Source of the DNA: Eudoraea sp.
GTDB taxonomy: Bacteria > Bacteroidota > Bacteroidia > Flavobacteriales > Flavobacteriaceae
Assembly: GCA_013041785.1 (NCBI GenBank)
Contig: JABDRK010000378.1
Span: 1 to 5,190, forward strand
Reading direction: 5' to 3'
Length of the DNA: 5,190 bases
Below are positions 1 to 5,190 of this stretch, in pieces. The notes beneath the pieces were generated by a model that was given only the letters and a program-made list of their open reading frames with translations, had not been told where the DNA came from and ran no database searches. A program made the position numbers and the translations under genes. Position 1 is the stretch's first letter; each line of letters begins with the position of its first letter.

Positions 1-641
1 AGAAATTGATTTGCCAGGGATGCGCTGCACTTACGGATGCAGAATTGCTGGCAATACTGATTGGTTCCGGGAGCAGGGAACATACAGCCCTTTCCCTGGC
101 TAAGCTTATTCTGGCCGCCGCTGACCAAAGCCTAATTCGTTTGGGGAAGTTTACTGTAGAACAGCTATGTCAGTTTAAAGGTATCGGGGAGGCTAAAGCG
201 GTTACCATATCAGCTGCCCTCGAGATTGCGCGAAGAAGCATCAGGGAGCCGCGGGAAGCTCAAATGAAAATTAGCGATAGTTCTAGTGCCTACCACGTCC
301 TTGCCCCAAAACTGGCTTATCTGGAACACGAAGAGTTCAGAATACTGTACCTGAATAACGCCAATAAGGTTATTCAACAAACCCTGATCAGCAGGGGAGG
401 GATTACAGGTACCCTGGTTGATGTGCGTCTGGTATTGCGAAAGGCACTGGAGTTAGGGGCAGTAGGCCTTATCCTGGCACATAACCACCCTTCCGGGAAT
501 TTGGTTCCCAGTGAGGCCGACAAGGAAATCACAAGAAAAATTCAGCTCGGGGCAAAAGTAATGGATATTAAAGTTTTGGACCATCTGATTGTTGCTCAGC
601 AGGGCTACTTTAGTTTTGCCGATCAGAACTTATTACTTTAG
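1..641 (+). CDS. radC: RadC family JAB/MPN-domain protein (5' end missing)
   Basis: Partial gene: the frame is open from the left edge (first full codon at 3-5) to the TAG at 639-641, leaving about 212 visible residues. The in-frame TTG at 6 is not the true start, because the sequence there (KLICQGCAALTDAELLAIL) is the interior RExKL-x-GxxAL-DAELLAILIGSG block of RadC; roughly 15-25 residues lie upstream. Numbering from that TTG, a helix-hairpin-helix motif (FKGIGEAKA, residues 57-65) follows, then the JAB/MPN metalloprotease-like domain. This has a Glu in LEHEEF (about 109/110) and the JAMM signature HNHPSG at 159-164 with Asp172 (HxHPSGx4PSxxD), so all metal-ligand positions are present. 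The protein is cytosolic. The family was named for a supposed role in DNA repair, but that role is not established and the true activity is uncertain. The family assignment is firm. Confidence 0.96.
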   Translation, partial: KLICQGCAALTDAELLAILIGSGSREHTALSLAKLILAAADQSLIRLGKFTVEQLCQFKGIGEAKAVTISAALEIARRSIREPREAQMKISDSSSAYHVLAPKLAYLEHEEFRILYLNNANKVIQQTLISRGGITGTLVDVRLVLRKALELGAVGLILAHNHPSGNLVPSEADKEITRKIQLGAKVMDIKVLDHLIVAQQGYFSFADQNLLL

Positions 642-679
642 CAGAAATATCCAGGAATTATTCGATAGCCATCTGCTAA
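638..679. repeat. 8-bp inverted repeat around the radC stop codon
   Basis: The arms TTAGCAGA (638-645) and TCTGCTAA (672-679) are perfect reverse complements separated by 26 bases. The left arm includes the radC stop codon and the right arm ends one base before the ATG at 681. A transcript could fold so that the start of the next gene lies at the base of a hairpin. No T-tract follows, so it is not a standard intrinsic terminator. The long loop and the short arms mean it may be accidental. Confidence 0.3.
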
Positions 680-680
680 T

Positions 681-1976
681 ATGTTGCTGATCTATACACA
701 TAAGATAACTTCCCGTTTCCGGTATACCATGAAACAAATTTTTACCCGGATACTGGGGATAGATGTGGCTTTCACGACCAAAGTGGAAGATTTTATTAAG
801 CATACCGGGCCCAAGATAACCTATACCAAACAACCCCTTCAAAATGAATTTTTTGTTAAAAGTAACGAGCTCCTTTTTCAAAAAGGGATACAGGATTTAC
901 ACATAACAATTGATTCCTGGGAAGGTGTGCCTTGTTTTTTCCGGACCGGGGAGCGCAGCAGCCTCCCTTTCGATGTATTTGCAGCCAGTTTTTTTCTTTT
1001 GAGCAGGTTTGAAGAGTACCTTCCTCATGTTAAGGATCAGCACGGCAGGTTTCCTCCTGAGGAGTGCCTGGCCTACCGCAATAACTTTCTTAAAACACCT
1101 GTGGTAGATCAATGGGCCTTTATGTTGCTGGAGAAGCTAAAAGAACGCTTCCCTGCAATGGAAACCGGGAAAAGAGCGTATCAATATACCTCTTTAATTG
1201 ATGTGACTACCTCTCATGAGTTCGCCCACCGCGGCCTGGTGCGCACTATGGCGGGCCTTCTTCTGGACCTCAGCCGGTTTCGTTTGGGAAGGATTGCTGA
1301 ACGAATTGCCGTACTGCTTAAAGCCAAACAAGATCCCTTTAACAACTATGGCAAATTGATCGAGGTTAATAAAAAGAAAGGAATACAAAGCATATTCTTT
1401 TTTCAGTTTGCAGAGTATTCCACCTATGATAAAAATGTCTCCACGGAGAACAATCAATTTCGTTACCTGATTAAGGGAGTAGCAGACTATAGTCAGGTTT
1501 CACTTGCTGCTTCATACAGCTCCTTTCAGGACAATGAACTGCTGAAGAGTGAGAAAGCAAGACTTTCTAATGTAATTAACCGCCCGGTTACCTATTCCCG
1601 TACGCGCTATAACCGGGTAGATATACCACATACCTATCAAAACCTTGTGGAAGCAGAGTTTACAGACGACTTCACCATGGGCTTTACGCATGAAATAGGG
1701 TTTAGAGCCGGAACATGTACGCCATTCCACTTTTATGATATCACATCAGAAGAGCAGCAACCGATTAAGATACATCCTTTTGCCTTTCACGATTACGCAC
1801 TGACCCAGTTAAAGTCGGAAGAAATCATGATTCGGGAAATCGATGCTATTTATCAAGCGGTAAAAAAGGTAAAGGGGGAATTTATCTCTGTTTTTTCCAA
1901 CGAGCTGTTAGGGGGCAAGCACCGCGTAGATTGGCTGAAACTCTATTCCACAATTGTTGAAAAGTACCATGTATAG
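681..1976 (+). CDS. DUF7033 / polysaccharide deacetylase-like protein
   Basis: A 431-residue protein with no signal peptide or membrane segment, so probably cytosolic. The ATG at 681 is preferred because the N-terminus MLLIYTHKIT matches the conserved start I recall for this flavobacterial family; Met17 is the only nearby alternative. The N-terminal region (about 1-115) is DUF7033-like, with the conserved block PFDVFAASFFLLSRFEEY at 96-113 and then D119-GRF. The C-terminal part (about 165-430) resembles the NodB polysaccharide deacetylase fold: SLIDVTTSHEF (171-181) at the motif-1 position, DPFNNY (218-223), IGFRAGTCTPFHFYD (339-353), IHPFAFHD (364-371) and VFSNELLGG (404-412). The second Asp of the usual D-x-D and the His of the motif-2 region appear replaced (DVT at 174-176; VSLAASYSS at 273-281), so enzymatic activity is doubtful. 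The gene lies 39 bases after radC and overlaps the next gene by 8 bases. Family confidence is good; the substrate is unknown. Confidence 0.85.
   Translation: MLLIYTHKITSRFRYTMKQIFTRILGIDVAFTTKVEDFIKHTGPKITYTKQPLQNEFFVKSNELLFQKGIQDLHITIDSWEGVPCFFRTGERSSLPFDVFAASFFLLSRFEEYLPHVKDQHGRFPPEECLAYRNNFLKTPVVDQWAFMLLEKLKERFPAMETGKRAYQYTSLIDVTTSHEFAHRGLVRTMAGLLLDLSRFRLGRIAERIAVLLKAKQDPFNNYGKLIEVNKKKGIQSIFFFQFAEYSTYDKNVSTENNQFRYLIKGVADYSQVSLAASYSSFQDNELLKSEKARLSNVINRPVTYSRTRYNRVDIPHTYQNLVEAEFTDDFTMGFTHEIGFRAGTCTPFHFYDITSEEQQPIKIHPFAFHDYALTQLKSEEIMIREIDAIYQAVKKVKGEFISVFSNELLGGKHRVDWLKLYSTIVEKYHV
1577..1617. repeat. Three-arm TAACCG/CGGTTA inverted repeat within the deacetylase-like gene
   Basis: CCCGGTTA (1583-1590) is a perfect reverse complement of TAACCGGG (1610-1617), with a 19-base loop. 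The same middle arm can also pair with TAACC at 1577-1581 to form a tight 5-bp hairpin with a 4-base loop. The two structures are mutually exclusive. The element lies wholly in coding sequence and encodes ordinary residues (N-R-P-V-T ... N-R-V), so coincidence is likely. Confidence 0.3.
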
Positions 1977-2658
1977 GAACCTGATTACCGATATTTTCTT
2001 CGACCTCGATCACACCATTTGGGATTTTGAGAAAAATTCTGCCCTGACCTTCGATAAAATTTTTGCTGATAACGAGATTGAGGTGGATATGGAAGCATTC
2101 TTTGAAATTTATGTTCCGTTAAATCTGAGCTATTGGAAACTCTACCGGGAAGAGAAAATCAGCAAACCTGAACTGCGTTATCAGCGCTTGCGCAATACAT
2201 TCGATCAATTGTCTGTATCGATTTCAGATGAATTGATCCATACGCTTTCCGTTGAATACATTGAACACCTGTGTACTTTTAATAACCTTATTCCCAACGC
2301 CCTTCAGATTTTGGAATACCTGAAGCCAAACTACAAGCTGCATATAATCACCAACGGTTTTCAGGAGGTACAACATAAAAAGCTCGAAAATGCATCCATT
2401 TCCGAATATTTTCAACAGGTAATTGACTCTGAGACTGCAGGGGTGAAGAAACCTGATCCGCATATCTTTCATTATTCATTGGAACAGGCCAATGTTTTGC
2501 CTGAGAAGGCCATAATGATAGGGGATAGTTTAGAAGCTGACGTAATGGGAGCGCGTGCCGTTGGACTTCATACGCTTCATTTTAATGTGCATAATGACCC
2601 CTCACATTCGCATGGACAGATCATTCACGATCTTATTGAAATAAAAAAGTATTTGTAG
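1969..2658 (+). CDS. yjjG: YjjG-type HAD non-canonical pyrimidine nucleotidase
   Basis: A cytosolic haloacid-dehalogenase-superfamily phosphatase of 229 residues, close to the usual YjjG length. YjjG enzymes dephosphorylate 5'-nucleotides, with a preference for modified or non-canonical pyrimidine monophosphates (house-cleaning role). All four HAD motifs are visible: motif I FFDLDHTIWDFEKN with nucleophile Asp12 and Asp14; motif II IITNG with Thr128; motif III Lys in GVKKPDP (158-164); motif IV MIGDSLEAD with Asp186 and Asp191. The helical cap lies between motifs I and II. The TIWDFEKNS stretch after motif I is typical of the YjjG subfamily rather than general HAD hydrolases. I chose the ATG at 1969 over an in-frame TTG at 1954: it gives the standard N-terminus and overlaps the previous gene's stop as ATGTATAG, suggesting translational coupling. 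Exact substrate preference cannot be read from the sequence. Confidence 0.92.
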   Translation: MYRNLITDIFFDLDHTIWDFEKNSALTFDKIFADNEIEVDMEAFFEIYVPLNLSYWKLYREEKISKPELRYQRLRNTFDQLSVSISDELIHTLSVEYIEHLCTFNNLIPNALQILEYLKPNYKLHIITNGFQEVQHKKLENASISEYFQQVIDSETAGVKKPDPHIFHYSLEQANVLPEKAIMIGDSLEADVMGARAVGLHTLHFNVHNDPSHSHGQIIHDLIEIKKYL

Positions 2659-2741
2659 AGTTATATAGGTAAACCCTGAATCGGGGCATACTTTTTGTGC
2701 ACCATAATTCCGGGTTTAAGGGGGCACTAAATGCGAATGCT
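2659..2741 (+). other. Intergenic gap between the nucleotidase and the lipoprotein gene
   Basis: This is the longest non-coding stretch (83 bases) and the most likely place for a transcription break between the cytosolic and envelope gene groups. It holds CCCT-GAATC-GGGG (about 2673-2685), a weak 4-bp stem including one wobble pair, followed after CATAC by five T residues. It also holds TACTTTTTG (2689-2697), one base longer than the Bacteroidota -7 consensus TAnnTTTG. The only TTTG upstream (2652-2655) is about 33 bases away, too far for a -33 box. Neither a terminator nor a promoter can be called with confidence. Confidence 0.25.
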
Positions 2742-3293
2742 ATGCTATTAAGATCTATAAATGCAATGATCATTTTTGTAACTGCCTGTCTTTTGTTCGC
2801 CTGTGCAGACAAGCAGAACTTTGACCAGTACGATGACCTGAGCGTAACACCCACGGTAACCTCAAGTCTCGTTTATGTGGAGTCCCCGGAAGAATATATA
2901 AATAATACCGCCGGTCTTGATTTTTATACCCAGGACTTCAATTTTGACGCGTTCAACGAAGCATTTTTTGCCGAACGGGTCCTGGATGGGTCCATTACTT
3001 ATGAGCTTGAGAATACTACCAGTAAACCGCTGGAAATTACCCTGAGTTTCCTTGATGATGCCGATAACGTGCTGGATACGGAGAATTTTTCTGTTGACCC
3101 GGCCCCTACGGCTGTATTGACAAGGGAAGTCTTTTACGGCGGGGCAACGGGAAGGAGTATGGATATTATCCGCAACACCTCTGCATTCCGCGTTGCCGCC
3201 AGAAATTTAGGGGACAATACAAGTGTGTCCGGCCTGCCCGATCCAAGAATAATCTTTCGTTCCAGTGCCAGGTTTAGGTTACGTCTGAAATGA
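2742..3293 (+). CDS. Predicted lipoprotein of unknown function
   Basis: A 183-residue predicted lipoprotein. I chose the ATG at 2742: the longer in-frame GTG at 2697 would add 15 polar residues ahead of the signal peptide. From 2742 the protein opens with Arg4, a hydrophobic core (about 8-20) and a lipobox LFAC with the acylated Cys21, followed by ADKQNFDQYDD. No clear K-D/E-type surface-export signal follows the Cys, so which face of the outer membrane it occupies is open. The mature part is acidic and looks beta-rich: a TPTV segment (36-39), an aromatic/Asp-rich stretch DFYTQDFNFDAFNEAFF (60-76), then alternating strands such as SITYELENTTSKPLEITLSF (84-103), which resemble an immunoglobulin-like sandwich. 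It ends FRSSARFRLRLK. I do not recognise a named domain. It shares an ATGA stop/start with the next gene; as I recall, flavobacteria often place such a small lipoprotein just before a DUF5723 gene, which suggests a partnership. Confidence 0.8.
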   Translation: MLLRSINAMIIFVTACLLFACADKQNFDQYDDLSVTPTVTSSLVYVESPEEYINNTAGLDFYTQDFNFDAFNEAFFAERVLDGSITYELENTTSKPLEITLSFLDDADNVLDTENFSVDPAPTAVLTREVFYGGATGRSMDIIRNTSAFRVAARNLGDNTSVSGLPDPRIIFRSSARFRLRLK

Positions 3294-4726
3294 ACCTGAA
3301 AAGACCCATTTTCGCTATTTTCCTTTTTGCATGTTCGGTCACATGGGCCCAGAACAGGCAACTGCTATATGACTTTACCGATATTCCTCAGGCACTTTTA
3401 CTGAATCCGGGTATGGAAACTTCATTCGACTGGTTTGCGGGTATCCCAATGCTGTCAGGAGTCCATGCGCAGGCCGGTACCAGCGGTATTTCTGTTAATG
3501 ATATTTTTGCGGACGATGGCCTGGATATCAATGATAAGGTGCGCAACCGGGCAGTTTTTGGCCTGGGTGCTGGCGATAATCAGAGTGTTAGCAGTCAGAT
3601 TGAAATTTTTAGTGGGGGATTCCGGGGAAAGAACAGGCCTCAGAACTTTTATTCGTTTGGTATATACGGCGAGCTGGATTTTATCAATTACTGGCCAAAG
3701 GATCTGGCCATTCTGGCCTATGAGGGGAATGCCAGTCGATTAGGACAGCGCTTCGACCTGAGTCATTTGAAAACCCGGGGCGAAATGCTGAGCGTGTTCC
3801 ACTTTGGTATTAACCGGCAATGGAACCGGGAATTGACCGTTGGGGCCCGGGCTAAAATATATTCCAGTATTCTGAACTTCACATCAACTAACAATGATGG
3901 GTATTTCCTGACTCGTCAGGGGCAAAATAATTTGCTCGCAAATGTACTGGCAGCCAACATGAGATTACGCACCTCCGGTCTCGGGGCATTGGAAGATGCA
4001 GCAGATGTAAATGATGTCGCGGGCACCATCCTGAGCAGAGGCTTGTTAGGTGGGGATTTGGGATTGGGATTTGATTTGGGATTTACCTATCATTTGAATG
4101 CACAAACGGTTATCACGGGAAGTCTTTTGGACCTTGGATTTATATACAACAACAGTGATGTGCAAAACTACAGCCTTGAGGGCAGGGCCGTCAATGAAGG
4201 GGTTGAAATAATTCTGCCAAATGCCCTGGTTGACCCTACGGCAGATTTCTGGCAGGAACTGGTAGATGAAATTGAAGCCCTGGTTCCGTTTGAGGAAGAT
4301 GATTCCAGCTATATAAGCTTTCGTCCTACCAAACTATACGGCAGTGTGAAATACAGCTGGGGGATGCCAAAAGGCAAAGGACCCATCGATTGTGACTGCG
4401 ACATCACCGGATCCGATCGAAGCCAAAGGAACCAATATCTCAACAGTCTGGGCGGACAGTTGTTCATGGTAAATCGCCCACGGGGTCCCCAGGCTGCTTT
4501 GACTGCATTTTATGAAAGAAGGTTTGGGAATATTCTTGCCCTTCGCTCTACCTATACCGTGGATAAGTTCAGCTTAACCAATTTTGGTCTTGGGTTGAGT
4601 CTTTATGCCGGACCGGTAAACTTCTATATAATGGCCGATAATCTCCTCGCTTACCAGAACCTGGCTGCGGCGCGAACCGCCTCTTTACAGTTCGGATTAA
4701 ATATTATATCTTGGGGAGATAACTAA
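3290..4726 (+). CDS. DUF5723 family protein, probable outer-membrane beta-barrel
   Basis: A 478-residue exported protein. The ATG at 3290 overlaps the preceding TGA (ATGA), implying translational coupling. The N-terminus has Lys4-Arg5, a hydrophobic core and a signal peptidase I site VTWA|QN after Ala20. The mature protein opens with LLYDFTDIPQALLLNPG (25-41), the characteristic start of DUF5723 and related Bacteroidota barrels. The remainder alternates short amphipathic strands with Gly/Asn/Asp turns, for example YSFGIYGELDF (121-131), LTVGARAKIYSSILNF (182-197), GGDLGLGFDLGFTYHL (254-269) and NFGLGLSLYAGPVNFYIMAD (431-450), and ends LQFGLNIISWGDN. This is consistent with an outer-membrane barrel. 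An acidic insertion (about 313-340) is probably a loop, and PIDCDCD (365-371) carries the only two cysteines of the mature protein. Function is unknown in this family. Cys15 in LFAC could mimic a lipobox, but the signal peptidase I reading is better. Confidence 0.87.
   Translation: MNLKRPIFAIFLFACSVTWAQNRQLLYDFTDIPQALLLNPGMETSFDWFAGIPMLSGVHAQAGTSGISVNDIFADDGLDINDKVRNRAVFGLGAGDNQSVSSQIEIFSGGFRGKNRPQNFYSFGIYGELDFINYWPKDLAILAYEGNASRLGQRFDLSHLKTRGEMLSVFHFGINRQWNRELTVGARAKIYSSILNFTSTNNDGYFLTRQGQNNLLANVLAANMRLRTSGLGALEDAADVNDVAGTILSRGLLGGDLGLGFDLGFTYHLNAQTVITGSLLDLGFIYNNSDVQNYSLEGRAVNEGVEIILPNALVDPTADFWQELVDEIEALVPFEEDDSSYISFRPTKLYGSVKYSWGMPKGKGPIDCDCDITGSDRSQRNQYLNSLGGQLFMVNRPRGPQAALTAFYERRFGNILALRSTYTVDKFSLTNFGLGLSLYAGPVNFYIMADNLLAYQNLAAARTASLQFGLNIISWGDN
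4049..4083 (+). repeat. G-rich GGGATTT-type imperfect repeat in the DUF5723 gene
   Basis: Runs of three or four G occur at 4052-4055, 4060-4062, 4066-4068 and 4078-4080, separated by 4, 3 and 9 bases of A/T-rich sequence, with a further GG at 4049-4050. The stretch is an imperfect repeat of GGGATTT/GATTTG units and encodes the Gly-Asp-Leu-Gly-Leu-Gly-Phe pattern at residues 254-264. Four G-runs on the coding strand fit a possible G-quadruplex in the mRNA, although the last loop is long. The repeat may simply reflect the alternating Gly/hydrophobic barrel strand. Confidence 0.45.
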
Positions 4727-4735
4727 TCGGATATA

Positions 4736-5190
4736 ATGAAAAATTGGCTAATTACTGTATTGATTTTGAGTGGTTTTTGTATCGGAAACGCCCAAAATGA
4801 ACTGTCTGCTTACAAATATGTGATCGTCCCCACCAAATTTGAGGGATTCAAGAAAGAGAACCAATACCAAACCAGTACCCTTATTAAATACTTGTTGGTA
4901 GAAAGAGGGATCAATGCTGTATATGAGGATGCCCTGCCTGCTGATCTATACCTTGATAAATGCCTGGGTGTTACAGCAATGCTGGTTAATGAATCCGGGA
5001 CCTTTACCACCAAAGCACATATTGCTTTTCAGGATTGTCAGTTACAGGAAGTCTACCGGACAAAAACCGGGAATAGCAAGATCAAGGATTATAAAGGAGC
5101 CTTTCAGGAGGTTATTCGTGAAGCCTTTGAATCCCTGAACAGTTATACCTATGCATATAAACCCAAAGACCAGGACGAGAAAGTCACCCT
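4736..5190 (+). CDS. Small secreted protein of unknown function (3' end missing)
   Basis: The frame is open from the ATG at 4736 to the right edge without a stop, giving 151 complete codons. The start lies 9 bases after the DUF5723 stop, so the gene is probably in the same operon. The N-terminus has Lys2, a hydrophobic core (4-17) and a signal peptidase I site GNA|QN after Ala19. The mature start SAYKYVIVPTKFEGFKKEN (24-42), followed by QYQTSTLIKYLLVERG and AVYEDALPADL, resembles a conserved flavobacterial hypothetical family I have seen without an assigned function. Other visible landmarks are Cys76, SGTFTTKAHIAFQDC (87-101, Cys101), and KIKDYKGAFQEVIREAFESL (115-134), a likely amphipathic helix. 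Cys76 and Cys101 could form a disulfide in the periplasm. The alternating strands and terminal helix suggest a compact alpha/beta domain. The gene must continue beyond the window; its length and any C-terminal domain are unknown. Confidence 0.85.
   Translation, partial: MKNWLITVLILSGFCIGNAQNELSAYKYVIVPTKFEGFKKENQYQTSTLIKYLLVERGINAVYEDALPADLYLDKCLGVTAMLVNESGTFTTKAHIAFQDCQLQEVYRTKTGNSKIKDYKGAFQEVIREAFESLNSYTYAYKPKDQDEKVT

Noticed and set aside
633..881. Open frame on the minus strand spanning the radC end and the start of the next gene
   Set aside because: The translation resembles no family and it lies antisense to two well-supported genes. The other minus-strand frames at 897-1112, 1194-1457, 1512-1730, 2224-2472, 2633-2854, 3134-3361 and 4810-5013 are rejected for the same reason.
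1954..1968. TTG start for the nucleotidase
   Set aside because: The ATG at 1969 yields the usual YjjG N-terminus; the extra five residues have no support.
2673..2697. Possible intrinsic terminator or promoter after the nucleotidase gene
   Set aside because: The stem is only four pairs with a wobble, the T-tract is separated by five bases, and the -7-like box has wrong spacing and no -33 partner. It is noted only within the intergenic entry.
3290..3349. Lipobox-like LFAC at residues 12-15 of the DUF5723 protein
   Set aside because: The hydrophobic core before it would be very short and a good signal peptidase I site (VTWA|QN) follows; a beta-barrel is not expected to be a lipoprotein.
3435..3743. 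Open frame on the plus strand inside the DUF5723 gene
   Set aside because: It is an out-of-frame shadow; the DUF5723 frame has a signal peptide, family motifs and a coupled start.
4914..5138. Open frame on the plus strand near the right edge
   Set aside because: It is out of frame with the signal-peptide gene starting at 4736, which stays open to the window edge and has a sensible translation.

Overview
The window looks like an ordinary chromosomal stretch from a member of the Flavobacteriaceae (Bacteroidota). Three things point there: a RadC of the Bacteroidota type, a cytosolic DUF7033-type polysaccharide-deacetylase-like protein, and a lipoprotein / DUF5723 outer-membrane-type protein pair of a kind I know mainly from flavobacteria. 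Start codons mostly lack a clear Shine-Dalgarno sequence, which is usual for the phylum. All six genes lie on the + strand and are tightly packed. There is no RNA gene, mobile element, CRISPR array or gene-free stretch above about 100 bases. Genus and species cannot be fixed from this sequence.

Left part (1-2658): the 3' portion of radC (start cut off by the window edge), then a DUF7033/NodB-like protein 39 bases later, then a HAD phosphatase of the YjjG type (non-canonical pyrimidine nucleotidase). The HAD gene starts inside the end of the preceding gene (ATGTATAG overlap), so the two are probably translated in a coupled way. These are cytosolic proteins with no obvious common pathway.

Right part (2742-5190): after an 83-base gap come three proteins predicted to be exported: a 183-residue lipoprotein, a 478-residue DUF5723 protein (likely outer-membrane beta-barrel), and a small signal-peptide protein that runs off the right edge. 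The first two share an ATGA stop/start and the third begins 9 bases after the second, so they almost certainly form one translational unit. The lipoprotein and barrel may work together at the outer membrane, but their function is unknown.

No clear new defence, mobile or metabolic system is visible. The items most worth a second look are the uncharacterised three-gene envelope cassette, the apparent loss of metal-ligand residues in the deacetylase-like protein, and a G-rich repeat inside the DUF5723 gene.
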